A stretch of 64,000 bases of DNA. It comes from Thermincola carboxydiphila. GTDB taxonomy: Bacteria > Bacillota > Thermincolia > Thermincolales > UBA2595. Shown piece after piece: positions 28,183 through 37,096 of the stretch (position 1 is its first letter; each line of letters begins with the position of its first letter). A program made the position numbers and the translations under genes. The stretch lies in assembly GCA_016841045.1 (NCBI GenBank), contig JAENZX010000010.1, forward strand, positions 1 to 64,000. The letters are read 5' to 3'. A model generated the notes under the pieces. The model saw only the letters and a list, made by a program, of their open reading frames with translations. It did not search any database and was not told where the DNA came from.

Positions 28183-29439
28183 ATGAGTTCGAGTTCAACA
28201 AGAGGATGGGTTGTAACCTTGGCAGGAACAGGCATAAACCTAGCTCTGGGAGTATTGTACTCATGGAGTGTTATCGCTAAGTCTCTGACAAAAGAATGGG
28301 GCTGGTCAGCATCAGATGCATCTCTGCCCTACGCAGTAGCCTGTGGAATATTCGCTATCGTAATGGTGTTTGCCGGAAGGGCTCAGGATAAGATTGGCCC
28401 CAAAATAGTTGCTGCAATTGGTGGGGCAATGACAGGTCTCGGACTCATACTATCAAGTTATGCCTCTCAGGATAATCTGGCTTTAATGATAATTGGTTTC
28501 GGCGTCCTAGCCGGTACAGGAATCGGTCTCGGATACGCATCAGCGACTCCCCCGGCCGTTAAATGGTTCCCTCCGGCTAAGAAAGGAATGATAACCGGTA
28601 TAGTAGTAAGCGGTTTTGGCCTCGCCTCAGTATATATTTCTCCGGTTACCAAGAGTTTACTTGGCTCCCTGGGTATCAACAAGACATTCATGATCCTTGG
28701 TATTGCCTTTTTCATAGTAACGGTATTAATGGCCCAGCTGCTTAAAGATCCCCCTGCCGGGTATGTACCCGCCGGTATGTCAACCAAAGGTACCACTGCG
28801 GCAGCTAAAGCATCCGCAAGACATGAGTATGACTGGCATGAAATGATGAAAACGCCACAATTCTACCTCTTATGGTTAATGTACGCTTTTGCTTCCTTTG
28901 CAGGACTGATGATTATCGGTCATATGGCCAAAATTGCCGGGAAGCAGTTGACCGGTGTGGACTTAGGCTTTATCCTTGTGGCTGTTCTGGCAGTCTTTAA
29001 TGCAGGAGGCCGTATAATAGCCGGTATCGCTTCTGATAAACTCGGTCGTACCAAAACAATGCTTATGGTTTTTATCTCCCAGGCAGTAGTGATGCTGGTA
29101 TTCGCCAAACTAAACACAGTGACACTTCTTGTATTAGGCGCTGCAGCAGTGGGCTTCAATTACGGCGCAAACCTTTCCCTGTTTCCGTCAACAACTGCTG
29201 ATTTCTTCGGTACCAAAAACCTCGGTGTTAACTACGGTCTGGTTTTCACCGCCTGGGGTGTAGGCGGAGTGTTCGGCTCAATGGTAGCAGGCAAGATCGT
29301 TGATATCACAACAAGTTACAATATGGCGTTTATAGTAGCTGCAGTACTATGCGTACTAGCCGCGTTACTAAGCTTCATCACCAAAGCCCCCCAGACAGTA
29401 GTCGTTACAAGAGAAATTCCCTCAATGTCGAGGGATTAA
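28183..29439 (+). CDS. MFS transporter of the oxalate/formate antiporter (OFA) family
   Basis: 418 residues with 12 predicted membrane segments in two halves joined by a hydrophilic loop near 210-230. The N-terminal GTGINLALGVLYSWSVIAK block, GFGVLAGTGIGLGYASATP and the second-half AGGRIIAGIASDKLGRTK (MFS motif A) are typical for OFA carriers. It imports or exchanges small carboxylates; the exact substrate is unknown. The ATG at 28183 follows GGAGGTG; the upstream ATG at 28168 is before it. Single-gene unit with its own terminator. Confidence 0.88.
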   Translation: MSSSSTRGWVVTLAGTGINLALGVLYSWSVIAKSLTKEWGWSASDASLPYAVACGIFAIVMVFAGRAQDKIGPKIVAAIGGAMTGLGLILSSYASQDNLALMIIGFGVLAGTGIGLGYASATPPAVKWFPPAKKGMITGIVVSGFGLASVYISPVTKSLLGSLGINKTFMILGIAFFIVTVLMAQLLKDPPAGYVPAGMSTKGTTAAAKASARHEYDWHEMMKTPQFYLLWLMYAFASFAGLMIIGHMAKIAGKQLTGVDLGFILVAVLAVFNAGGRIIAGIASDKLGRTKTMLMVFISQAVVMLVFAKLNTVTLLVLGAAAVGFNYGANLSLFPSTTADFFGTKNLGVNYGLVFTAWGVGGVFGSMVAGKIVDITTSYNMAFIVAAVLCVLAALLSFITKAPQTVVVTREIPSMSRD

Positions 29440-29452
29440 TCCTCTTCCCTAG

Positions 29453-29487
29453 CAGCCGCGCCGCGATTTCCGGTGCGGCTTTTTCTA
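29453..29487 (+). terminator. rho-independent terminator after the OFA transporter
   Basis: Stem AGCCGC-x-CC/GG-x-GCGGCT followed by TTTTTCT on the plus strand. The convergent panE gene stops right beside it. Confidence 0.88.
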
Positions 29488-30426
29488 TTAGGAAAAGCGT
29501 TCTTTTGCTTTTATCATTTGAGTAATGAGTCTATTTACAGGCATTTCTAATCCATACTGCTCTCCCAATCTGACTACAGCACCATTTAAGGCATCGACCT
29601 CTGTTTTTCTGCCTCTCAAGATATCCTGAAGCATTGAGGCATGATGTGCCGCTGTCGTCGGCAGCATTTTTGTGTAAAAATCGTTACTATATGCTTGGGC
29701 ATCAGGCCAAAGAGTCTCGTGACCCGATAACTTTAGAAGCTCAAATATCTCTCTGATAACGTCATCAATTATTGATTTTGTATATTCGTTTTCCACCAGC
29801 TCTCCGTAGCTTACCTCAAAAATAGCTCCAAGGGGGTTTAGGGCAGAATTGTAAATTATCTTTCCCCAAACATATTTCATTACCGAATCTGAAACCCTGG
29901 TGGGTATCCCTGCCTCATTAAAGGCCTGTGAAAAACGTTCCAAAAGCGCTTCCCCAACAAGGTTTACCGGAGAACCTATTATCACATCGTCAGCTATTAC
30001 AGTAACTTTTGCAGCTCCTACATCCAAAGTCTCCGATCCGAAAATAACCCTGCCCAGAATTAAATTTTCTTCCGGTATGTACCTGGCAGCAGCCTCAAAA
30101 TTGCCGTGACCGTTCTGAAGCAGAACAAGATACGTCCCGGGTGAAACGAGGCTTTTTATCTGGTCGGCAGTTTTAGCGGTGTCAAAGGATTTAACTGTCA
30201 AAAGGATAAGGTCAAAATTCCTTTCTTTAAGAGCTTCCGTATCGGAAACCACTTCATCAAGTTTAACACCGTGGCTACCCCAAATCCCCGTTACAGAGAC
30301 TCCCCTCTCCCTGATAATTTCCGCTGCACCACTCCTGGCAAGAGCCGTCACCCGATGTCCCTTGCCTTTGAGCAGGCAGGAATAAACTGTACCTAAGGCA
30401 CCAAGCCCGACAACTAGTATGTTCAT
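29488..30426 (-). CDS. panE: 2-dehydropantoate 2-reductase
   Basis: NADPH-dependent ketopantoate reductase of pantothenate and CoA synthesis, 312 residues. Rossmann loop VVGLGALGTVYSC at the N-terminus, LLTVKSFDT, LLQNGHGN and the C-terminal domain with YNSALNPLGAIFEV and the catalytic lysine in KYVWGKI. No panB/panC nearby, so a related hydroxyacid role in the PanE/ApbA family is possible. GGGGGAA precedes the ATG. Confidence 0.9.
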   Translation of the reverse strand: MNILVVGLGALGTVYSCLLKGKGHRVTALARSGAAEIIRERGVSVTGIWGSHGVKLDEVVSDTEALKERNFDLILLTVKSFDTAKTADQIKSLVSPGTYLVLLQNGHGNFEAAARYIPEENLILGRVIFGSETLDVGAAKVTVIADDVIIGSPVNLVGEALLERFSQAFNEAGIPTRVSDSVMKYVWGKIIYNSALNPLGAIFEVSYGELVENEYTKSIIDDVIREIFELLKLSGHETLWPDAQAYSNDFYTKMLPTTAAHHASMLQDILRGRKTEVDALNGAVVRLGEQYGLEMPVNRLITQMIKAKERFS

Positions 30427-30539
30427 AAGAGATTCCCCCGATAGTGTGACATTAAATGGAATAAGTTTATTCTATATTTTTTGGATGGGGAATTCAATGT
30501 TTTGTGGCTACACCCACTACACCAATCTACGTTTTCATT

Positions 30540-31397
30540 TTAATCACACATCATAACCATTTTTTCTATACATATTGTAGGAATTTTGGTAGCCTTCCAG
30601 ATTTTTATTGCCTGACCAAAGTTACTTTCCCAATACATGCTAGGTTTGATTTGTAAAAGCTCCTTTATTTTCTTTTGTACATACGTATCCTGTCGTTGGA
30701 TTTTGGATTTTTTCTTAAACAATCTCAGTTCTTTATAACGAACCTGATGCTGTTTCAACCATTCTTCAGTCTGTGGGCGATATCTTTCTAATCTGTTAGC
30801 TAGGATTACATCAATTTCAAAGGAAGGGATAAGATAAGGCCTTGCCCTTTTCAACCATTCAACATAAAGCTTTTCATCGGCCTCTAATCCTGAAGGACAA
30901 TTTTCGCAAATGACCCCATCCATTTCAGATGCATGCTTTCCTCTTTTGCTATGCATAATATTCCACTCAAATATTCTGGGCTGAGGGATAATTTTATAAT
31001 ATAAATCCACCAGATTCTTCGTTGCCTCAGTTGCCAAAAGAGCTGCTGTGGTTATATTCCAATCACAATTAGACTGCAGCAATTCGAGACTTTTTTTCAT
31101 GGTGCTACCACTATTTATGCTATCGTCTACCATCAGTATAGAGCTAAAAGCATCTCTTTTCTTTATGCGTTTACTTACCCAAACTCGTCCTTCTATAATA
31201 AAGTCAGGAGTAGTTAGTGGTTTTGCCAGTTTTGTAGCGATAATACTAGCCACCATCAGACCACTTCTAGGTAGTCCAATTATAAGGTCATAACTAGTTG
31301 GAAAAGACTTAATCCATTCATTCGTCCAGCTCATTAGTTCTGCACTGGTTACAAAGTTATATTTGTTAATTTTTATCACTTCGCCCCCTTTTTTCAT
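30540..31397 (-). CDS. phosphoribosyltransferase fused to a HAD-like domain with altered nucleophile
   Basis: 285 residues. The N-terminal half is a type I phosphoribosyltransferase: IIGLPRSGLMVAS and the PRPP loop ILMVDDSINSGSTM (residues 87-100). The C-terminal half resembles the HAD domain that is fused to such proteins in polysaccharide and stress gene clusters (IPSFEIDVILANRLERYRP-TEEWL pattern). There the HAD motif I normally reads DxDGV; here it is EMDGVIC, so the nucleophile aspartate is glutamate (residue 158). Four cysteines surround this motif. Start ATG at 31397, or GTG at 31379 after AAGGGGG. Codon use is AT-rich like the helicase next to it. Confidence 0.75.
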   Translation of the reverse strand: MKKGGEVIKINKYNFVTSAELMSWTNEWIKSFPTSYDLIIGLPRSGLMVASIIATKLAKPLTTPDFIIEGRVWVSKRIKKRDAFSSILMVDDSINSGSTMKKSLELLQSNCDWNITTAALLATEATKNLVDLYYKIIPQPRIFEWNIMHSKRGKHASEMDGVICENCPSGLEADEKLYVEWLKRARPYLIPSFEIDVILANRLERYRPQTEEWLKQHQVRYKELRLFKKKSKIQRQDTYVQKKIKELLQIKPSMYWESNFGQAIKIWKATKIPTICIEKMVMMCD

Positions 31398-31506
31398 GTA
31401 ACTCGTGTTTTACTGTATGTTTTGCATGCACCTGTCGATAACAACCACCATTTGCCGATTTGTATATATTATGTTGCAAGTGTAAAACATGACCACCCGC
31501 TCACTT

Positions 31507-31528
31507 TTTAGCGTAGTAGTTTAGCGTA
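31507..31528 (+). repeat. 9-bp direct repeat before the first copper chaperone gene
   Basis: TTTAGCGTA occurs at 31507-31515 and 31520-31528, start-to-start 13 bp, about 90 bp upstream of the small HMA gene. Could be a regulator site; too short to be sure. Confidence 0.35.
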
Positions 31529-31614
31529 ACAGACTAAAAGCAGGCATTATTCATTTTAAACTGGATATCATAGTGGTGTACTAAAATAAATTAATAATCG
31601 AGGTGTTATTAAAC

Positions 31615-31830
31615 ATGTCTGTAAACGCAGAATTGAATGTAGGAGATATAAGCTGTAACAACTGTAAGATCGTCGTAAAAGAAAGCTTAACTGCCCTTGA
31701 TGGTGTAGAAGATGTAAGTATAGACCTGGCAGCACAAAAAGTAACGGTAAGATATGACGATGTCAAAATAAATCTGGTCGACATTAAACAAACACTAATG
31801 GAAAAAGGTTACTCGGTAATAGAGATTTGA
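31615..31830 (+). CDS. copZ: heavy-metal-associated (CopZ-like) domain protein
   Basis: 71-residue single HMA domain with beta-alpha-beta-beta-alpha-beta layout. The metal site reads ISCNNCK, less usual than MTCxxC. LTALDGVEDVSIDL and KGYSVIE fit the family. GAGGTG lies nine bases before the ATG. No copper ATPase or regulator gene adjoins; it stands alone between the phosphoribosyltransferase-HAD and the helicase genes. It probably carries Cu(I) or another soft metal; the partner is elsewhere. Confidence 0.85.
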   Translation: MSVNAELNVGDISCNNCKIVVKESLTALDGVEDVSIDLAAQKVTVRYDDVKINLVDIKQTLMEKGYSVIEI

Positions 31831-31894
31831 TACAAAAATTTTATTTAAGTTCCCTAAGCTGTGACAGAATCCTTTTGTATTCTCTGTCAGGAAA

Positions 31895-34800
31895 TTATAG
31901 TATGTTTTTATTAGCTTTTGGCACAAGATAAGGTGGCATTTCCTTTTTGAGTCTCCATATAAAACTCATAGGTTTATTTCCCTTGTGGCTAACATATTCA
32001 CATAATCCCAAAAACTCAAACGGTGCAGTATATCCATTTTCTTTTTTAAATTCCCGTACAAACAAGGCAATTTTATGATTTAGTTTATTATGATGCATGT
32101 ATCGTCTAGCGGTTTCACTATTCTCCGATACCTTACTTTGGGTTTGCCAGTGAAATAGCCACTCGTTAATGGCATAATCATCGTATAACGTTGACGGCGA
32201 AAAATCCTTTTCTGACTTACTTAAAGTAATGAAAAATATATCTAAACTTTTGTCCTTAAAGTACTTTACCCCTTCTCTGAAAGAAGGGCTACTTTTTTCA
32301 TTAAAATACCCTAAAGCCGCCATAACTTGAGAGGAAGAATACTTACTATGGACCCGCAGCGGACAGGGCAACTCTAAATCATTGCCTAATTCAAGCGTTT
32401 CCACCGACCCGTATAGATATTTCAAGATTTCTAAAATCTCCATTTTAAAATCGGGATGCGCTAATATCCTTTTTACTCCGTCTTCTATAGTTCCTGTTCC
32501 CTCTTTTTCGGGATAATTGTTATAGAAACTATAGTAGAACATTGCTAGCATAAGTTTCTCTTCTTCTGTCTTAATTACTCCCCCCTCAATAAACTCAATT
32601 AGAAATTTTAATAGAACAGGTGAATTTAGATGAAATAAATTAGCTAATCTACTGGTTATAAGTTTTTCATCTTCGTAGAAAAAATCCGACTTCAAACCAG
32701 CTTTTACCAATACTCTAGTAAAGCTGCGGTCTCCATTTTTTCCGTAGAAATCATACAAAGATAAGTGATGATGCTGCAACAAAGTCCCTAACGATAACTC
32801 TAGTCCGGTATCTCCTCGAAAATATTTTACTTTAGAGACTAAGTTTCCCAATGTATTCGCACTAGCCTTAATATTCCTTAACACATACTCTTTTGCGCTT
32901 CGTTCTAATTGGATGAAAGACCCTTTAGGCAGATGCAAAAATCCATTTTCGACATAATGACGAACAGAATGCTTAGTCTTACCTATTAAAGCCCTAAACT
33001 TCTCCTCAAAATTATAGTTTTTGTGAGCTTGACCAATAAAATCTAATACCGTCAAGCATTCTTTCCCCTCTGACAACCTTAGTCCTCTCCCTAGTTGCTG
33101 TAAAAAAACTGTTAAACTCTCCGTTGGTCTTAGAAATAGAATTGTATTTACTTCAGGGATATCAACACCTTCGTTGTATATATCTACGACAAATATAAAT
33201 TTTATCTTCCCTGTAACTAATTTGTCCTTAATATCTATTCTTGACTTAGATTTGCTCTCCCCGTGTAAAGCAGCCGAAGGGATCCCCGCTTCATTAAAGA
33301 AATTAGACATATATTTTGCATGTCCAACTGAAACGCAAAAACCCAGTCCCTTGACCTGATCTATATCAGTCACATATTTAAAAATACTATTAACAATCTG
33401 ATTACTTCTAATTTTATTAGAAGTATAAACATTCTCCAGTTCTTTTGTATCGTAACCTTTACGCCCCCATTTAAGGCGTGATAAATCTACATTATCGCTA
33501 ACACAAAAATACTGAAAGGGGGCAAGTAATTTACGATTTATTGCCTCAGTCAGCCGCATTTCTGATGCAATAATATCATCAAAATAATCCAGAATCCTCT
33601 TTTTGTCCATACGTTCAGGAGTTGCTGTTAACCCAAGGAGCAATTTAGGTTTAAACTGACTTAACAGTTTTTGATAAGAATTAGCTGCCGCATGGTGAAA
33701 TTCGTCAACAACAATATAGTCGTAGAAATTACCCAGAATATTATTATATAATTTTTTACTATTAAAACTTTGAATACTAACAAACAAATTAGTAATATCC
33801 GCCGGCAAGTAACTGCCAACAAGTAATTCACCAAAGTTAGGGTCCTTTAAAACAGCCCGAAAGGTGTCCCTGCTTTGTTTTAGTATTTCTTCTCTGTGGG
33901 CAACAAATAACAACCTGGCAGAAGGCATGACTTTCCTGAGTCTTTTAAAATCAAAGGCCGAAATTACTGTTTTACCAACACCTGTCGCAGCAACAACAAG
34001 GTTCTTCATTCGCCCAAAAACATCTCGTTCTACCTGAAGTTTTTCCAGTATTTCTTTTTGGTAATGGTAAGGCTGAACATCTAGAACGAAATTAATATTA
34101 TACTTGGATTCATTATTTTCTTTAGTTAATGCTGCCTTCAAAAGCTGCTTATCTTCTTCCATTCCATAATTAAATATTTTGAATTCATTGTCATTCCAAT
34201 AGCTTTCAAAAGTAGCCTCAAATTTTTTAATTATGTCAAAAGAGTCTTTTTCTGTAACTTTGATGTTCCATTCAAGCCCAGAAGTTAATGCAGGATTTGA
34301 TAAATTAGAGGAACCGATATAAGCGGTACTAAATCCTGTTTCTCTTTTAAACAAGTACGCTTTAGCATGAAGTCGAGTTCGCTCAACATCATAAGATACC
34401 TTAATTTCTGTATTGCAAAGCTGACTTAGTTCTATTATGGCTTTGTAATCTGTAGCTTCCATATAGGAGGTAGTGATCACCCTTAGCTTCCCTCTTTTTT
34501 CTTCAGTGAAGGCTCTTAGCTCGTCAATAATACAACGCAAACCACTCCATTTAATAAATGATACTAACATATCAATGGAGTCTGATGATAAAATTTCTCT
34601 TTTTAATTCTCCCAACATATTCGGCTCATAATTGGAACCGGTAAACAAGGAACTTTGTGAAATGGGCGTAACAGGTCTAACACCCACCTCTTTCTTAATA
34701 CTTCTAATGCTATTAATCCTAGAATAAATAGCCGTTAAAATTTCTCCTTCTTCTGCTATTTTTAAGGTCTGGAATTCCTCCTCATCTAATCTTTCACTTA

Positions 34801-35047
34801 ACGTTTTGATTATTTCATTACAAGTTCTAATCTGATTAATTAAAGCTAAATGATCATCACTTTCATTATCTCTAACATATTTTAAGGCTTTTCTGGCAAC
34901 GTCAGAAATATAGGATGACAATAATTTTCTTGCCTCTTCAACGTCTACTCGTTCCTTTTCGATATCGTAATCCTCAGAATCAAGACTTGTAAGCTGATTT
35001 CTTAACTTCTCATTTATTATTTCTTCATATATACCTAATTTGAGCAT
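31895..35047 (-). CDS. PLD-nuclease/SF2 helicase/DUF3427 protein
   Basis: 1050-residue multidomain protein. An N-terminal helical part (1-130) is followed by a phospholipase D-type nuclease-like domain (about 135-290) with HAK at 227-229 and IGSSNLSNPAL. A superfamily II helicase comes next: Walker A ATGVGKT at 354-360, DEFH box at 448-451, LTATPERM, and QQLGRGLR motif VI. A DUF3427-like C-terminus (about 730-1040) follows. Only one PLD half with HxK is visible, so it may act as a dimer or only bind. Such PLD-helicases are common in defence and mobile islands. GAGGT precedes the ATG. The gene is AT-richer than its surroundings and divergent from fic. Confidence 0.88.
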   Translation of the reverse strand: MLKLGIYEEIINEKLRNQLTSLDSEDYDIEKERVDVEEARKLLSSYISDVARKALKYVRDNESDDHLALINQIRTCNEIIKTLSERLDEEEFQTLKIAEEGEILTAIYSRINSIRSIKKEVGVRPVTPISQSSLFTGSNYEPNMLGELKREILSSDSIDMLVSFIKWSGLRCIIDELRAFTEEKRGKLRVITTSYMEATDYKAIIELSQLCNTEIKVSYDVERTRLHAKAYLFKRETGFSTAYIGSSNLSNPALTSGLEWNIKVTEKDSFDIIKKFEATFESYWNDNEFKIFNYGMEEDKQLLKAALTKENNESKYNINFVLDVQPYHYQKEILEKLQVERDVFGRMKNLVVAATGVGKTVISAFDFKRLRKVMPSARLLFVAHREEILKQSRDTFRAVLKDPNFGELLVGSYLPADITNLFVSIQSFNSKKLYNNILGNFYDYIVVDEFHHAAANSYQKLLSQFKPKLLLGLTATPERMDKKRILDYFDDIIASEMRLTEAINRKLLAPFQYFCVSDNVDLSRLKWGRKGYDTKELENVYTSNKIRSNQIVNSIFKYVTDIDQVKGLGFCVSVGHAKYMSNFFNEAGIPSAALHGESKSKSRIDIKDKLVTGKIKFIFVVDIYNEGVDIPEVNTILFLRPTESLTVFLQQLGRGLRLSEGKECLTVLDFIGQAHKNYNFEEKFRALIGKTKHSVRHYVENGFLHLPKGSFIQLERSAKEYVLRNIKASANTLGNLVSKVKYFRGDTGLELSLGTLLQHHHLSLYDFYGKNGDRSFTRVLVKAGLKSDFFYEDEKLITSRLANLFHLNSPVLLKFLIEFIEGGVIKTEEEKLMLAMFYYSFYNNYPEKEGTGTIEDGVKRILAHPDFKMEILEILKYLYGSVETLELGNDLELPCPLRVHSKYSSSQVMAALGYFNEKSSPSFREGVKYFKDKSLDIFFITLSKSEKDFSPSTLYDDYAINEWLFHWQTQSKVSENSETARRYMHHNKLNHKIALFVREFKKENGYTAPFEFLGLCEYVSHKGNKPMSFIWRLKKEMPPYLVPKANKNIL

Positions 35048-35419
35048 ATCGTTTACCTCACAGATTTACATATGTTTGCAATTTCAACATTATATTTTAG
35101 CTATTTGATAAATTTAATTATTATCCTGCTTTGTTACACTGACCTTTACATGAATATTACCACCTAACAAGCCGAGGTCGCTTATGATACGGTTTACTGT
35201 ATCGGGTCAAACGGTCAGCTTTTGGTCATTTTTTGAACAACAGTGTTACATGAATAGACCAACTAAACCGATTAACAGCAGCGCTTTAAGGTGCCGTTAG
35301 TATTATTATTTTAGTAATAAATTAGTATTTAACTAGTATTGTATTAGTATAATAATAGTAGTAAAATAGTTTTAAATAGGACTTTTTTGGGTTAGAATCC
35401 CATGTAGGAGGTGAATTTG
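35048..35419. promoter_or_regulatory. divergent promoter region between the helicase and fic genes
   Basis: 372 bp without a gene. It contains TTACATGAATA at 35146-35156 and again at 35246-35256, exactly 100 bp apart, an inverted repeat GATAC-8-GTATC at 35186-35203, and the phased 11-bp array at 35311-35376. A -10-like TATAAT lies at 35348-35353 inside the array on the plus strand, without a clear -35. All signals suggest shared control of the two genes, which is inference. Confidence 0.55.
35311..35376 (+). repeat. six direct 11-bp repeats in helical phase upstream of fic
   Basis: Units begin at 35311, 35322, 35333, 35344, 35355 and 35366, each 11 bp with no gap. All carry TAGT at positions 2-5; the consensus is about TTAGTATTAAA. 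A further TTAGTATT lies at 35297, out of register by 3 bp. The array ends 43 bp before the fic GTG start. Confidence 0.85.
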
Positions 35420-36688
35420 GTGGATAAAGATATTACTGAATCCCTAATTCAGAATTACACAGAAGCTAGATATTTAAATAAAAAAGAAATAATGTATAGG
35501 TTGAAACCATCAACCAGAATTGAAGAGGCATGGTCCTTCATTAGAGATTATAGAAAAAACCACGGGTGGGTTACTCCTTTAATAGATCAACAAAACAACA
35601 AGTTTTGGTTTTATTTGCCTCAATCAACCATAAGCCGTCTTGAGTTGATTGAGAAAACGGCAACCGATAACATTTTTCAACACGCACAAAAGTCCATCCA
35701 AAAATCAGTAATTTTGGAGGCTCTGATTGATGAAGCTTTTAATTCAAGTGTTATTGAAGGAGCTTTTTCAACCAGAAAAAGAACAAAAGAAATGGTTGAA
35801 AAAAAACTTCAACCAACTAATAAAAGTGAACAAATGATAATTAACAATTTTAAAGCATTGGATTTTATCATACAAAACTTATCAAGCCCTTTAGACGAGG
35901 AAATGATTTTATCTATCTATACTATCTTAACCGAAAACGCATTGGATGAGGGGTGCGAAGCAGAAAAATACAGGGATGATTTAGTATTTGTTTGTGACGC
36001 CAACAGTAGTCAACCAATATATACTGCTCCTCCACACTCCCATGTTCAATCATTAATGGATTCTCTTATTAAATTCATCAACAGTCCAGATGATTTGAAT
36101 CCAGTTGTTAAGGCATCTATTATTCACTTTTATTTTGTATATATTCATCCGTTCTTTGACGGAAATGGCAGAACCGCAAGGGCTATCTCTTACATGTATC
36201 TTTTACAAAAAGGCTATGACTTCTTTAAATTCTTTTCAATATCATCTGTTATTAGAGAACAAAAAACTAAATACTATAAAGCAATTAAAGAAACAGAGGA
36301 TTATGAAAGCGATTTATCTTATTTTGTTAACTTCAATGTGGAAATGATATTAGACTCAATTCTACGTATTATGGAAAAGTTTAATCAAGAGTACGGATAT
36401 CGGCTAATATTGGTTTATTTAAACCAAGCTGGAATAATACTCTCTCCACGCCAAAAAAAGGCCCTAAGTACCTTTTTAAAAGCCGATAAAAATTACACTA
36501 CCATTGATGAATATGCAAAAAAACTAAAAGTAACATATGAAACCGCTCGCTCGGATCTAAATCAATTGTCGGAACTTGGACTATTCAAAAAGACCAAAAT
36601 AGGCAAACGATTTATCTATACAATCATTGACCATGATGATATTATTCAAAAGTTTAATGATTTAAAATGGGCGAGCAAAACTAAATAA
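35420..36688 (+). CDS. Fic-domain protein, class II (self-inhibited AMP transferase)
   Basis: 422 residues. The catalytic loop HPFFDGNGRTAR is complete (near residue 245), with histidine and both GNGR elements. An N-terminal inhibitory helix motif SSVIEG near residue 110 fits the (S/T)xxxE(G/N) rule, so activity is held off by its glutamate. The C-terminus (about 335-415) looks like a winged helix (YETARSDLNQLSELGLF), so it may also bind DNA. It would transfer AMP from ATP to protein side chains; target unknown. GTG at 35420 is eight bases after AGGAGG. A strong terminator follows. Confidence 0.92.
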   Translation: MDKDITESLIQNYTEARYLNKKEIMYRLKPSTRIEEAWSFIRDYRKNHGWVTPLIDQQNNKFWFYLPQSTISRLELIEKTATDNIFQHAQKSIQKSVILEALIDEAFNSSVIEGAFSTRKRTKEMVEKKLQPTNKSEQMIINNFKALDFIIQNLSSPLDEEMILSIYTILTENALDEGCEAEKYRDDLVFVCDANSSQPIYTAPPHSHVQSLMDSLIKFINSPDDLNPVVKASIIHFYFVYIHPFFDGNGRTARAISYMYLLQKGYDFFKFFSISSVIREQKTKYYKAIKETEDYESDLSYFVNFNVEMILDSILRIMEKFNQEYGYRLILVYLNQAGIILSPRQKKALSTFLKADKNYTTIDEYAKKLKVTYETARSDLNQLSELGLFKKTKIGKRFIYTIIDHDDIIQKFNDLKWASKTK

Positions 36689-36703
36689 TAAAATCTGATT
36701 AGC

Positions 36704-36735
36704 AAAAAACCCGCATTTTAATTTGCGGGTTTTTA
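36704..36735 (+). terminator. rho-independent terminator after fic
   Basis: Stem AAAACCCGCA/TGCGGGTTTT with T-run on the plus strand; A-rich on the other side, so it could also work in reverse. Confidence 0.93.
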
Positions 36736-36784
36736 TCATTTGAAGTCGTTTAATTCCGCTATACCTCTATTATCTTTTTTCTCC

Positions 36785-36838
36785 CGCCCTCACTTTAACT
36801 AAGGGCTGTTTTTTTCCCCGGAAGAGGGTCTTTTTCCC
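36785..36838 (+). repeat. hairpin module copy A
   Basis: Starts with stem GCCCT (36786-36790) and AGGGC (36802-36806) around CTTTAACTA, then a T-run, CCCC and GGGTCT. It aligns with copy B at 37010-37070; both share TTTAACTAAGG (36794-36804 and 37021-37031). Confidence 0.6.
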
Positions 36839-37009
36839 GAAAAGGGGTTGGGTGTTGCCCTATAACCGGCTTAACCTTAGGGAGTTAGCCATTTGCTCCG
36901 GTTTTCATTTGGATTACTATCGTCTGTCAACTTATCGTATCAATTTTCAAATCCGCAGGGCGAAGGCCACGGGCGACGATTTCAAAGACTCATAGTGTTT
37001 TTTCCTTCA

Positions 37010-37070
37010 GCGCCCCCCTTTTTAACTAAGGCGATGTTTTTTGTTCCCCAGCAAGGCGGGTCTAACTTTT
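37010..37070 (+). repeat. hairpin module copy B
   Basis: Starts with stem CGCC (37011-37014) and GGCG (37030-37033) around the same TTTAACTAAGG, then TGTTTTTT, CCCC and GGGTCT as in copy A. The stem bases differ from copy A but remain paired. Start-to-start distance of the shared 11-mer is 227 bp. Confidence 0.6.
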
Positions 37071-37096
37071 GTAAAAACCTATTCACTCTTAAGAAA

